Assembly (NCBI RefSeq): GCF_038022665.1
Contig: NZ_CP150629.1
Location: 2,462,480 to 2,526,479 of the forward strand
Length of the DNA: 64,000 bases
Direction: 5' to 3'
Origin: Methanolobus sp. WCC4
Lineage (GTDB): Archaea; Halobacteriota; Methanosarcinia; Methanosarcinales; Methanosarcinaceae
Both the position numbers and the translations under genes were made by a program. Under the pieces are notes generated by a model that was not told the DNA's origin, searched no databases, and worked only from the letters and a program-made list of their open reading frames with translations. Shown here one piece after another: positions 1-8,823 of the stretch (positions within the stretch are counted from its first letter, which is position 1; each line of letters begins with the position of its first letter).

Positions 1-375
1 GATGAGTCAAAGCTCAAAAGTAAGAGAAACGAATTAACACAAGATGCAACCAGCAATACAATAACAAGACTGGAAAATGCAAGTGGCTGGGTACTCATAG
101 AAGGCAAGTTCAAAATTATCGATAAACCAGATGATAATTCATACGAATACGAATATTCACATCCTGTAAACGAATTCAAAACAGAAGATGATGAAAAAGT
201 CTATGTGACTATCACACTCAAAAAAGATAGTCTGATGAGTAATCTAAAAGAATCCTATAAGCAACTGGTAGACAAACAAATAAACCTCAAGGTCTATGGA
301 GAAATATTACTTCCGTTGGATATGGAAAATGAGAATAATAAGATTATAATTACTCCGTTGGCAATATATTCATGA
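1..375 (+). CDS. Hypothetical protein, C-terminal fragment (5' end outside window)
   Basis: An open reading frame enters at base 1 and ends at TGA 373-375, giving the last 124 residues of a hydrophilic, charged protein rich in Asp, Glu, Lys and Asn. No signal peptide, membrane segment or recognisable motif is visible in this part. It could be an extracellular or defence-type accessory protein, but I do not recognise the family. What follows it is decayed AT-rich DNA, so it probably lies at the edge of an accessory region. The reading frame is clear; the function is unknown. Confidence 0.7.
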   Translation, partial: DESKLKSKRNELTQDATSNTITRLENASGWVLIEGKFKIIDKPDDNSYEYEYSHPVNEFKTEDDEKVYVTITLKKDSLMSNLKESYKQLVDKQINLKVYGEILLPLDMENENNKIIITPLAIYS

Positions 376-837
376 TTATAGCACTCCTTTAAAAATTGCA
401 TTAAGTCCTGCCTTTATAGTTAACGTAATGATGACAACAAAACACAATCTTCAGAATAAACGAAATCATTGATTAGATTTTCAGGAAATAGATAGCATGG
501 GTAATTTTTGTATTGTTAGCAGCATATAGAAATTATAAAAAAATACAACCAGTGAACTGAAGAATACACAATCATACAAATAGATGGTACAGAAATACCA
601 GATGAAAACAAAAAAGCCAGAAAAAAATTCATCATCAGATAATGGTTGGAATAATGCAGAGATAAAAACTCATAGTTTATATTAAGGCACTATAAATCCA
701 TGGAATTTTGCCCGTACCATATATAGAAGTATTTGATATTAATATAGAATAAATAGAAAGTGACATGTGTTTTTTAATGGTCTGGTACATAGTTTAGATC
801 AAGATGAAGTCAATTGCATATTAGAAAATGAAATTAG
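376..837. other. AT-rich decayed intergenic DNA
   Basis: No intact gene is visible. Short open stretches, for example about 26 codons ending TAA near 637, look like remnants of coding sequence interrupted by stops. This fits an accessory junction that has lost genes. The MITE starting at 838 lies at its right end. Confidence 0.4.
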
Positions 838-969
838 GGCTCTGTAGAAATCCTCTACTTTGATATAAACCACAAATGAACACAGATTAAAAATACTGAT
901 ATCTGCGTGTATCTGTGTTTATCTGCGGTTATTTTGTATCTCACAAAAAGATAGGATTTCTACAGAGCC
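838..969. mobile_element. MITE-like element, 132 bp, 17-bp perfect terminal inverted repeats
   Basis: The left end 838-854 begins GGCTCTGTAGAAATCCT, and 953-969 is its exact reverse complement. The 8-bp direct repeat GAAATTAG flanks the element perfectly at 830-837 and 970-977, as expected for a target-site duplication. The 98-bp interior has no coding capacity. It carries a tract of the type 'cacagataaacacagatacacgc' on the minus strand, a low-complexity motif. An 8-bp duplication with ends GGCTCTGT would suit mobilisation by an IS6-like or similar transposase, but that assignment is inference. The perfect ends and duplication suggest recent insertion. A 14-bp copy of the end (TCTGTAGAAATCCT) also occurs alone at 10954-10967. 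Confidence 0.85.
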
Positions 970-991
970 GAAATTAGAATGCATTGTTTTC

Positions 992-1810
992 TTAACCCAG
1001 ACTGCATACTCCATCCCCATGAAGATAGTTCTCAGATTCGATATCTGTTATCGAAGGCTTGTCACCGCATACAGGGCATGAAGGATTCTTACGGACCTTG
1101 ATCTCATCAAAGGACATGTTCAATGCATCATAGAACAAGAGCCTCCCTTTCAGTATCTCGCCAATTCCCAGCAAGTACTTGATAACCTCAGTGGCCTGAA
1201 TGGAACCGATTACACCAGGCAGTACACCGAGAACGCCGGCTTCCTGGCAACTGGGAACCATGTCTGCAGGAGGAGCATCTTCGAAAAGGCATCTGTAGCA
1301 AGGGCCATCATCCGGGACTATTGTCATGACCTGACCCTCAAAACGGAAAATACTGCCATGAGAAAGTGGTTTCTTTGCAAGCACACAGGCATCATTGACC
1401 AGATAACGGGTGGCAAAGTTGTCAGAGCCATCCACAACGATATCATAGTCCTTTATGATATCAAGAATATTATCAGGACTTATCCTCTCGTTATAGATGA
1501 TGACATCCACATCAGGATTTAGTCCTTCAACATATCTTTTTGCAGAATCGACCTTTGACATGGACACATTTCCACCATGTATTACCTGCCTCTGAAGGTT
1601 ACTGAGGTCCACAACGTCATCATCAACAATGCCAATGGCCCCTATCCCGGCAGCAGCCAGGTATTGAATAACAGGAGAACCAAGCCCACCTGCACCAATA
1701 CAGAGAACCTTTGAAGATAACAGTTTCTGCTGTCCCGTTCCGCCTACTTCCTGTAGTATGATATGTCTTGAATAACGATGGATCTGCTCTTCAGTGAATT
1801 CGTTTATCAT
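992..1810 (-). CDS. moeB: ThiF/MoeB/HesA family adenylyltransferase (E1-like)
   Basis: This 272-residue protein activates the C-terminal Gly-Gly of a ubiquitin-like sulfur carrier (MoaD, ThiS or SAMP type) by adenylation. The sequence shows the nucleotide-binding GAGGLG at residues 39-44, an acidic Asp-rich strand at 63-65, the Arg/Asn-containing ATP-site segment near 69-75, zinc cysteines C171/C174 and C245/C248, and the candidate catalytic Cys188 in a CQEAGVLG context. Length matches the family. The start ATG at 1810 follows an AGGAAGG SD on the minus strand. The divergent neighbour at 2169 encodes a likely carrier ending in Gly-Gly, supporting a functional pair. Whether it serves molybdopterin, thiazole, tRNA thiolation or protein sampylation cannot be told from sequence. 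Confidence 0.9.
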   Translation of the reverse strand: MINEFTEEQIHRYSRHIILQEVGGTGQQKLLSSKVLCIGAGGLGSPVIQYLAAAGIGAIGIVDDDVVDLSNLQRQVIHGGNVSMSKVDSAKRYVEGLNPDVDVIIYNERISPDNILDIIKDYDIVVDGSDNFATRYLVNDACVLAKKPLSHGSIFRFEGQVMTIVPDDGPCYRCLFEDAPPADMVPSCQEAGVLGVLPGVIGSIQATEVIKYLLGIGEILKGRLLFYDALNMSFDEIKVRKNPSCPVCGDKPSITDIESENYLHGDGVCSLG

Positions 1811-2168
1811 CTTTGCCTTCCTGAAATGTTGAATTAAAAACTATAAATGTGTATATTAATACATGCCAATTTGCGATATTCTGATAAATAGGCATAGAAA
1901 GAGGCAATATTGTTCGTCATATAAAATATGAAAATATAATACGCTCGTAGAGTGCTGTTTTTTGATTTTATGATTATAACATACACGACACAAAAGCGGC
2001 CATATTGGCCTCGATAAAAGGACAGATGTATAAATACGAACTAATTGGACAGAAACACAGAGTGCAATCCAGGAGATACGATCATGACTCTGTGACAATT
2101 GACCTCAAGCCCTAATCCGCAACCACGTAAAGGGTGAAGGAACTGAGGCAAAAGGATGTGAAAAACAA
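1811..2168. other. Divergent promoter region between moeB and the MoaD/ThiS-like gene
   Basis: This stretch is AT-rich and without genes. It holds a small palindrome around 1998-2014 (GGCC-ATATT-GGCC) and AT-rich TATA-like tracts for both directions. No RNA gene is evident. Confidence 0.4.
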
Positions 2169-2444
2169 ATGGTATTCATCAAATTCTCATCTGCCCTGAA
2201 CAATGTGACAGGAACAAGAGCTACAACCATTGAACTGGGCGAAGCAACGATAAAAGAGCTTGTTGAAAGACTTGTAACCGAATACGGCAGAGATTTCGAA
2301 ACACTAATGCTGGAGAATGGAGAGATCAGAAGGTTCATCAATGTGTATGTGAACGGCGAAGATATCAGGCACCTTTCCGGGATCGATACGAAGATCACTA
2401 ACAATGATGAGGTTTCAGTCCTGCCTGCAATAAGTGGTGGATGA
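2169..2444 (+). CDS. MoaD/ThiS-family ubiquitin-like sulfur carrier
   Basis: A 91-residue beta-grasp protein ending in the diagnostic Gly-Gly (SGG-COOH), which is adenylated by an E1-like enzyme and then thiocarboxylated. The C-terminal segment NDEVSVLPAISGG is typical of MoaD/ThiS/SAMP proteins. Its likely activator is the divergent MoeB-like protein at 992-1810. An AAGGA element lies 12 nt before the ATG, a rather long spacing. The following gene encodes a NitT/TauT-type binding protein, so the carrier could belong to a cofactor or sulfur pathway other than molybdopterin. Family assignment is firm; substrate is unknown. Confidence 0.85.
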   Translation: MVFIKFSSALNNVTGTRATTIELGEATIKELVERLVTEYGRDFETLMLENGEIRRFINVYVNGEDIRHLSGIDTKITNNDEVSVLPAISGG

Positions 2445-2508
2445 ACAGTGAACCAGCCATCAAATGCCATCAAGAAAAGGATCGATGACAATAGGCAACG
2501 GTGAATGT

Positions 2509-3417
2509 ATGAAAGAATTAAGAATAGGGCACCTTTCCACAATGTACCATAGCTCATTCATACTTATGAGTAAGAACTGGCTGGAAAAAGCAGGTATTGA
2601 ACCCAAATGGAAACTTTTCGGAGGCGGGCCTGCGATAGTCCGTGCACTGGAGAACAATGAGGTGGACATAGGTTACATCGGACTTCCCCCTACTATGATC
2701 GGTATTGACAGAGGACTGAAAGCAAAGTGTATCGCAGGAGGTCATGTTGAAGGAACAGTGATGATAGCCACTAAAGGATACCTTACGCTTGATGAATGTA
2801 ATAACGATAACATACGGTTTTTAGAACAATTCAAAGGACTCCCCATTGCCTGCCCACCTGCGGGCTCCATCCATGACGTGATAATAAGGAACTATATAAG
2901 AGAAGCAGGGTTTGAAGAAGAGATCGATGTCCTTAATTATGACTGGGCTGACATGATACCCGAAGCCATCATGGATGGCGAGATAAAGGCTGCCGTTGGA
3001 ACACCATCACTTGCAGTCGTTGCAAAAAGATATTGTGATGCAAAAGTTGTTATCTCTCCTGAAAAACTCTGGCCGGATAACCCAAGTTATGGGATCGTTG
3101 CAAGCCAGAAAATGATAGATGAGTCGCCTGACACACTGCTGAAGTTCATAGAATTACACGACAAAGCATGCAAATTCATCCACCAGAATACTAAAGAAGC
3201 ATCAGAACTGGTTGCAGAGGCTGTAAAGATGGTTGATGCAGAGTTCGTACATGACATGTATATAATCTCACCCAAATATACTGCAAAGATATCCGAAGAA
3301 TATATTGCATCCACCATGAGATTCGTGGATGTACTGCATGAACTTGGATATATCTCAGGCAAGCTCAGCCAGGATAATATCTTCGACCTTCGTTTTGTGA
3401 AGGAACTGGAACTTTAG
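2509..3417 (+). CDS. NitT/TauT (NMT1/SsuA-like) substrate-binding family protein, no signal peptide
   Basis: A 302-residue protein with the periplasmic-binding-protein type II fold: an N-terminal strand, then GGGPAIVRALENNEVDIGYIG, characteristic of the NitT/TauT/ThiY group, and a second lobe with CPPAGSIHD near residues 120-128. The start at 2509 is chosen because GGTGA lies 4 nt upstream; an upstream in-frame ATG at 2464 has no SD. There is no signal peptide or lipobox, and no ABC permease or ATPase is adjacent. It may therefore act in the cytoplasm, as THI5/MqnA-like enzymes of this fold do, or be secreted by another route. The MoaD/ThiS-like gene 64 bp upstream hints at a sulfur or vitamin role. 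Confidence 0.7.
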   Translation: MKELRIGHLSTMYHSSFILMSKNWLEKAGIEPKWKLFGGGPAIVRALENNEVDIGYIGLPPTMIGIDRGLKAKCIAGGHVEGTVMIATKGYLTLDECNNDNIRFLEQFKGLPIACPPAGSIHDVIIRNYIREAGFEEEIDVLNYDWADMIPEAIMDGEIKAAVGTPSLAVVAKRYCDAKVVISPEKLWPDNPSYGIVASQKMIDESPDTLLKFIELHDKACKFIHQNTKEASELVAEAVKMVDAEFVHDMYIISPKYTAKISEEYIASTMRFVDVLHELGYISGKLSQDNIFDLRFVKELEL

Positions 3418-3438
3418 GCCTTTTATCTCTAAAAAGCC
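3417..3438. terminator. Bidirectional terminator-like hairpin between convergent genes
   Basis: GGCCTTTT at 3417-3424 pairs with AAAAGCC at 3432-3438 with one bulged C. It lies immediately after the stop codon of the binding-protein gene and faces the end of ppcA. The A/T tracts in the stem would give U-runs in either direction. Confidence 0.5.
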
Positions 3439-3527
3439 AGGTCATAAAAAAAGTTGAACTGGATATAAGATGGAAAATTATCGGCTTTTACACCATTTCA
3501 TAATCCAGCCCCTGATCATTTTTGAAC

Positions 3528-5099
3528 TTACCCCAGGGCTTTTCTTAGTTTCCCCATTTTAGTAATGGTAGAACATACCAGCTGAGACACCTCTTCATCC
3601 ATGTGGTCCCCTGTCCGGAGAAGCTCAGGCTGCATCATTTCCAACAGAATGTTGTATGAAGGCTCCGGACTTGTTTCAAGACCAAGGATATCAACCAGGA
3701 TCCCAATATCCTTACTTACCTCTTTCAAGCATGTTTCCGAAATAAAGCGGGATGCAACATTGAGATTCAGATACCGTGATGCAATATCAAGATCGCCCTT
3801 CAGAGAGGAGTAATACTTAGTAAGTAAATTCTCAAAAGCTTTTTCTCCAAGTTCCCTTCTGGTATCTTCCAGAGCAAGGCCAGTACCTATGAACTCCGGT
3901 GGCAGGCCTATGGAATAAAGCGCACCCGTGAATTTAATAGCCCTTGGCATATTCAGGCCTTCGACAGGCATGCTGCCTTTAAGCTCTTTTGCAATATCAC
4001 TGCGACAAAGACATGTTATGCCTGAGATATCCGGAGCAGTCCTGGAATATCCATTCCTGCCCTTGTTCAGCAAACGGTCCCGTTGCTGTGGAAGTAGTTC
4101 AGCGATCCTGTTCACTGTCGGGGCCAGTTCTCCGAGAATTCTATTGTATCTTGCTCCGAAGATCCCCATGATATTAACCATTTCTTCTTTCTCTTCGACT
4201 GAATATATGTCAGGTGTCTCCGGAAGTCTTTCTTTTGCAAGCTTTACAAGGGCTTTTGCATCCTCTTTATCATTGTCATGTCGGACAGCTGACTGAAGAG
4301 TGATGGTCCCTATGCCTTTATACTCATTGAAGAAATTATCTGCATTATTCAGATCAAGATGCCCTCTGAAAGGCAGGGATCCTGCCCCCAGTATAACACC
4401 CGTCCTTGTGTCGATCTCAGTGTTCAATTCCACAATTGAATTGATGGCATATTTACATGAAAGCGCACTTACAACATGACCAAAAGATAAAGCTGAGTCT
4501 GACTTCCCCAGGAAGATCCTGAACTTTTCAGGAGCTGTTCCAAAATGCTCATCCCAGGAAAGTATCGTTTCTTCTGTCATTTTCTTTGCATGCAGCAGTG
4601 AAGGAGCATCCTCGATAAGAGGAACAATACGAGGAACCTCCATTGATGATCCGAACTCCTTTTTTGCAAGATCACTTACATCAACCATGTGCTGTTGGGC
4701 TTCAATGATCTCTCTGACCGAGCCGGTCATCGGGTGTACGAATTCATCGATAGCCTGCACATCAGAATATTCAAGCGCCATCTGGTTAGCCTCGGCAATG
4801 GACATCATAACCATAAGTTGCCTGAATCGATTTTCCTGAACCGCACTCGGAGCCCTGGGAGTGATAAAAAAGTCTTTACCCGGGACAAGGTCGGTCTCTT
4901 CAATGAATTTTGATACTATCTGGACATTCTGGTGATAAGGTGTTGCCTTTCCCTCATAATCCGGCATATATTCATCGCAGCCGAATATGGTTGCAGCCTC
5001 AAGAGCTTCCTCAGGTTCTTCCTGCGTAGAAACATACTTTGATGCAGTGTCCGGGTGCTGAGTACACATTATTTTTGGATGATCGTTATTCTTGCTCAT
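3528..5099 (-). CDS. ppcA: Phosphoenolpyruvate carboxylase, archaeal type
   Basis: A 523-residue archaeal-type PEP carboxylase, about half the length of the bacterial and plant enzyme, which carboxylates PEP to oxaloacetate to feed the incomplete TCA pathway and aspartate-family biosynthesis. The N-terminus shows the characteristic MCTQHPDTA segment (residues 11-19) and the C-terminus is complete. The ATG at 5099 has a GGGAGG SD 9 nt upstream. It is a single gene facing the binding-protein gene. Repeated GTAAAC motifs lie upstream (see the regulatory entry). The oxaloacetate it makes could be carried to 2-oxoglutarate, a candidate substrate or product of the Kor enzyme at 35.5-38 kb. Confidence 0.95.
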   Translation of the reverse strand: MSKNNDHPKIMCTQHPDTASKYVSTQEEPEEALEAATIFGCDEYMPDYEGKATPYHQNVQIVSKFIEETDLVPGKDFFITPRAPSAVQENRFRQLMVMMSIAEANQMALEYSDVQAIDEFVHPMTGSVREIIEAQQHMVDVSDLAKKEFGSSMEVPRIVPLIEDAPSLLHAKKMTEETILSWDEHFGTAPEKFRIFLGKSDSALSFGHVVSALSCKYAINSIVELNTEIDTRTGVILGAGSLPFRGHLDLNNADNFFNEYKGIGTITLQSAVRHDNDKEDAKALVKLAKERLPETPDIYSVEEKEEMVNIMGIFGARYNRILGELAPTVNRIAELLPQQRDRLLNKGRNGYSRTAPDISGITCLCRSDIAKELKGSMPVEGLNMPRAIKFTGALYSIGLPPEFIGTGLALEDTRRELGEKAFENLLTKYYSSLKGDLDIASRYLNLNVASRFISETCLKEVSKDIGILVDILGLETSPEPSYNILLEMMQPELLRTGDHMDEEVSQLVCSTITKMGKLRKALG

Positions 5100-5176
5100 A
5101 GACTATATCCTCCCTGTAGTTACATGACCATTTTTCAAATTGCCCAGATCTTAAAGAAGAATTCTGAATACAGCTA

Positions 5177-5224
5177 TTGTAAACCTGGCACATTTGTAAA
5201 CAAGTTGTTCAACTAATGGTTTAC
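5177..5224. promoter_or_regulatory. Repeated TTGTAAAC/GTTTAC boxes upstream of ppcA
   Basis: TTGTAAAC occurs at 5177-5184 and 5194-5201, and the inverted GTTTAC at 5219-5224. A further TTGTAAAC lies at 5365-5372. The cluster overlaps a candidate TATA element (minus strand, about 5226-5236) and the probable transcription start of ppcA. Binding by a regulator is inference. Confidence 0.4.
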
Positions 5225-5466
5225 ATACATATAAGTATTCCTCACGGATGGACCTAACCAAAGAGAATATCCACGTGCAATCGCTTAATTCTTAATATAT
5301 AAACAGCATAAAAAAGAATTATGGACGATCATAGGATTAGAAAGATGATACGATCAGGAAAGTATTGTAAACCACTCATATAAATGAATAGAACATAATG
5401 TACAAATTTACTAAAAAAGACAAAAGGCCTGCCATCTTTAAAAGAAGGCAGGAGTTTCAAATAACT
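5225..5466. other. Intergenic region between ppcA promoter and cysN terminator
   Basis: AT-rich DNA containing TATA-like stretches (for example about 5293-5303) that could drive ppcA leftward. Its right part carries the cysN terminator. No gene is visible. Confidence 0.4.
5410..5452 (-). terminator. Terminator after cysN
   Basis: CCTGCC (5428-5433) pairs with GGCAGG (5447-5452), and the inner TCTTT pairs with AAAGA. In the leftward transcript the stem is followed by TTTTGTCTTTTTTAG. Nearly the same tail follows the hairpin of the aminotransferase gene at 14351-14386. Confidence 0.65.
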
Positions 5467-7011
5467 TCAACTTTTCAGATGGTCCGAGCACACGACAACT
5501 GAAACACCGGATCTTGTGGATATACTGCACAGATCATCAATGGTTTCTGAGTATCGGTCGCTGTCAGCAGGGATATCCTTACAGAGGGTTTCCTTCAGCA
5601 GGTCATCATCCACATAGATGCAATGCGTACCATGCATGGAAAGACGGTCATAGTGTGCCTTTGCCTCTTCCTTTTTGTCACCAGCATATGGGATGATCCT
5701 GGCTCTCACAGCCTTGCATGCCTTATCAGGCGATACCTGTTTGCATTTGGTAATCATACCTGCAGCAGCTGTCTGGTTGGTGAGAGGATCGATCACAATG
5801 AAAGAGCCTGTAGACCTGTTCCTGGAATATACATCGGCGAATATAGGACTCTTCAATTCGACCTTGACCTTAGCAATATCATTCAGACCCAAGGACTTCG
5901 ATGGCTTCGTACTGATATCATCGGGATCGAACTCATGGAGCACTTCCTCGAAATCGCCCTTCACTGTGCTGGTGGTATGCTTGATAAGATAATCCTTCCC
6001 GATCTCCATGGGAGTATTATCCATCCATACCATATTTGCCTCAAAGCTTCCGGCGATCACAGGAAGATCATCAGCCTTAGCGATCATATCCCCACGGCTG
6101 ATATCAATATCATCCTCAAGGCAAATGGTCACGGCCATTGGCGCACATGCATAATCAAGGTCCCCGTCATAGGTTACGATCCTTGAAACAGTGCTCGCCT
6201 TTCCTGAAGGGAGTACTCTTACCTTGTCACCTTTGTGGACCACACCTGAGGCTATTGTACCACAATAGCCCCTGAAATCATCGCCCCCTCCCCAGTTGAC
6301 ATACTGAACAGGGAACCTGAGATCTGTCAGGTTACGACCACCGGAGACATTCACATTCTCCAGATAGTCAAGCAATGTGGAACCTTTATACCAGGGCATA
6401 TTCTCGCTTCGGTCAATGACATTGTCACCTTTGAGAGCACTTATGGGTATGTAGTAGATCGATTCTTCTGCCAGCTTATCAGCAAATGAATTGAACTCAT
6501 CTACTATATTCTCGAACACTTCCTCCGAATAGTCCACAAGGTCCATCTTATTGACCGCAACCACGAAATTACGGATACCCAGAAGGGACGATATGAACGA
6601 ATGCCTTTTTGTCTGTGTTACAACTCCGTTCCTGGCATCTACAAGAATCAGCGCAAGGGACGCATTGGATGCTCCTGTGGCCATGTTCCTTGTATATTGC
6701 TCATGCCCGGGGGTATCAGCAATGATGAAACGTCTTTTCGGAGTGGAAAAGAACCTGTAAGCTACATCTATCGTTATTCCCTGTTCCCTTTCTGACTTCA
6801 GTCCATCGGTCACAAGGGAATAATCCATTTCCTGGTTCCTGTGGGTCTTCGAGAATGTTTTTATAACATTCAGCTGGTCCTCGAATATTGATTTTGAATC
6901 ATGCAGCAATCTGCCGATAAGAGTTGATTTACCATCATCCACACTTCCTGCAGTGGCAAACCTCAGCAGATCGATATTCTGATTCTGTTCGATCAGAGAG
7001 TCTGAGCTCAA
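5467..7011 (-). CDS. cysN: Sulfate adenylyltransferase, GTPase subunit (CysN)
   Basis: A 514-residue EF-Tu-like GTPase that drives formation of adenosine 5'-phosphosulfate (APS) by the CysD subunit. Visible motifs are the P-loop GSVDDGKST near residue 17, the G3 motif DTPGHEQY, and the G4 NKMD. It lacks a C-terminal APS kinase (CysC) fusion. The start is TTG at 7011 with a GGGAGG SD 7 nt upstream, and it overlaps the cysD stop by 4 nt, so translation is probably coupled. It is the second gene of a cysD-cysN pair following the cysH/sulfite reductase genes. A terminator hairpin lies downstream. Confidence 0.93.
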   Translation of the reverse strand: MSSDSLIEQNQNIDLLRFATAGSVDDGKSTLIGRLLHDSKSIFEDQLNVIKTFSKTHRNQEMDYSLVTDGLKSEREQGITIDVAYRFFSTPKRRFIIADTPGHEQYTRNMATGASNASLALILVDARNGVVTQTKRHSFISSLLGIRNFVVAVNKMDLVDYSEEVFENIVDEFNSFADKLAEESIYYIPISALKGDNVIDRSENMPWYKGSTLLDYLENVNVSGGRNLTDLRFPVQYVNWGGGDDFRGYCGTIASGVVHKGDKVRVLPSGKASTVSRIVTYDGDLDYACAPMAVTICLEDDIDISRGDMIAKADDLPVIAGSFEANMVWMDNTPMEIGKDYLIKHTTSTVKGDFEEVLHEFDPDDISTKPSKSLGLNDIAKVKVELKSPIFADVYSRNRSTGSFIVIDPLTNQTAAAGMITKCKQVSPDKACKAVRARIIPYAGDKKEEAKAHYDRLSMHGTHCIYVDDDLLKETLCKDIPADSDRYSETIDDLCSISTRSGVSVVVCSDHLKS

Positions 7012-7916
7012 AAGTATCCCTCCCTTTTCTTTTGTTCCATGGAGCTATCCTGATCGTGATCGATCACCCTGGTTATACGTTCGGAATGGCGAGATACCAT
7101 CATCTCTTCGATGATCTTCGGCAGAGTGTCTGCCTCCGACTTCACGGCACCTGTACAGTAATGGCATCCAAGGGTCCTGAAACGGCACATGACCTCTTTG
7201 ACCTCACCCTCATGATCATCTGTGTAGACAGGGATCAGCTGGCCATTCTTCTCAATGACAGGTCTTTTCTTTGCATAATAGAGAGGAACTATCTCGATAT
7301 TCTCATGGTAGATATAGGTCCAGATATCAAGCTCAGTCCAGTTGGAAAGCGGGAACACCCTTATGGACTCACCCTGGTCTATCTTTGAATTGAACAGGTT
7401 CCACAGCTCGGGTTTCTGGTTCTTAGGATTCCACTGGCCGTGCTTATCACGGAACGAATAGATCCTCTCCTTTGCCCTTGATTTCTCTTCATCCCTGCGT
7501 GCACCGCCGAATGCCGCATCATAGCCGCCTTCCTTCAATGCATCAAGAAGTGCCTTTGTCTTGAGCTCGGCACAGCATTTGACAGTACCAACTGAAAGGG
7601 GATTCACACCTCTTTTGAGAGCATCCTCGTTCCTGTGGACCCTCAGGTCAAGGTCATGCTCCTTTGTGTAGCGGTCCCTGAACTCGTACATTTCAGGGAA
7701 CTTGTATCCGGTATCAATATGCAACAGCGGGAAAGGAACCTTTTTCGGATAAAAGGCCTTTATCGTAAGATGAGCCATTACCGATGAGTCCTTACCCACC
7801 GAATACAACATAACCGGATTCTCGAATTCAGCTGCTACTTCCCTGATTATATTTATGCTTTCAGCTTCAAGTGTCTTCAGATTTGAAAGCCTATAGCATT
7901 CTTCCCCAGTGGTCAT
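7008..7916 (-). CDS. cysD: Sulfate adenylyltransferase, catalytic subunit 2 (CysD)
   Basis: A 302-residue PP-loop ATP pyrophosphatase that converts sulfate and ATP to APS and pyrophosphate. The PP-loop SVGKDSSVM lies near residues 40-48, followed by the [18 protein letters not shown] segment typical of CysD. The ATG at 7916 has an excellent AGGAGG SD. The end overlaps cysN by 4 nt. With no CysC kinase or CysQ phosphatase in the locus, the product APS is expected to go directly to the neighbouring APS reductase. Confidence 0.95.
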   Translation of the reverse strand: MTTGEECYRLSNLKTLEAESINIIREVAAEFENPVMLYSVGKDSSVMAHLTIKAFYPKKVPFPLLHIDTGYKFPEMYEFRDRYTKEHDLDLRVHRNEDALKRGVNPLSVGTVKCCAELKTKALLDALKEGGYDAAFGGARRDEEKSRAKERIYSFRDKHGQWNPKNQKPELWNLFNSKIDQGESIRVFPLSNWTELDIWTYIYHENIEIVPLYYAKKRPVIEKNGQLIPVYTDDHEGEVKEVMCRFRTLGCHYCTGAVKSEADTLPKIIEEMMVSRHSERITRVIDHDQDSSMEQKKREGYF

Positions 7917-7977
7917 TTTGACCCTCCTTTAATTATTGTAGTCATGTTCAATGAATTTATTAATACAATCGTTTTTT

Positions 7978-8712
7978 CTATTCTTCACGAGGCCTGATAT
8001 TTCCAGAGTGCAGGCCACATTCCTTCTTTGTTGCCTCTTCCCACCACCAGCGTCCTTCACGCTCATGCTGTCCCGGCAGGACCGGTCTGGTACATGGTTC
8101 ACAGCCAATACTGACGTATCCTTTCTCATGAAGCTCATTGTAGGGGACATCATTCTCCCGGATATAATCCCATACCTGTTTCGAGCTCCAGTTAGCCAGA
8201 GGATTGAACTTTATGAGTTTGCCATCACCAAATGCCGGATCCACCTCAACTACAGGTATCTCTGCACGCGTATTGGGACTCTGGTCCTTACGCTGGCCCG
8301 TTATCCACGCAGCCCTTGTGCTCAGGGAACGCCTGAGAGGATCTACCTTCCTGACAGAACAACACTCACCATGTCCGTCCCTGTAGAATGAGAACATGCC
8401 TTTCTCTTTAACAAGTTCCTCCGTCCTTTCCCTGTTGGCAAAGAATATCTCGAGAGGGATATCATAATGCTCCCGAACCACATCGAAGAACCTGTAGGTT
8501 TCAGGATGCAGGCGCCCAGTGTCAAGAGAGAAGATACTCACATCCGGCATGATCTTTACAGCCATGTCGATGAGCACAACATCCTCTGCACCACTGAATG
8601 CAATGGTAATATCTTTTCCAAACCTGTTAAGGGCATACTCAAGGATCTCCTGAGGAGTCCGGCCCTTATAATCATCGGCTAGTTTCCCAATTTCTGTTTT
8701 TTGTTCTGGCAT
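7978..8712 (-). CDS. cysH: APS reductase (CysH family, 4Fe-4S type)
   Basis: A 244-residue PP-loop protein reducing adenylylsulfate to sulfite. The P-loop AFSGAEDV is at residues 38-45. The cysteine pair C117-C118 and CEPC at 204-207 make the CC...CxxC set that binds a [4Fe-4S] cluster in APS-specific enzymes, and the catalytic Cys232 sits in the C-terminal KKECGLH. These features favour APS over PAPS, consistent with the absence of an APS kinase gene. The start at 8712 is preferred because the upstream extension is hydrophobic, unconserved-looking and AT-rich, and a GGAA element precedes this ATG. The electron donor (thioredoxin or glutaredoxin) is not encoded nearby. Confidence 0.9.
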   Translation of the reverse strand: MPEQKTEIGKLADDYKGRTPQEILEYALNRFGKDITIAFSGAEDVVLIDMAVKIMPDVSIFSLDTGRLHPETYRFFDVVREHYDIPLEIFFANRERTEELVKEKGMFSFYRDGHGECCSVRKVDPLRRSLSTRAAWITGQRKDQSPNTRAEIPVVEVDPAFGDGKLIKFNPLANWSSKQVWDYIRENDVPYNELHEKGYVSIGCEPCTRPVLPGQHEREGRWWWEEATKKECGLHSGNIRPREE

Positions 8713-8823
8713 GTTGATTTCCATATAATATTGACTGAAAGTGTATGTTTCGACAGAGACACTGTATATACACATAAAATGGACTGCATTATAGATATAC
8801 AATGCAGTTCGATCCAAGCGTAT

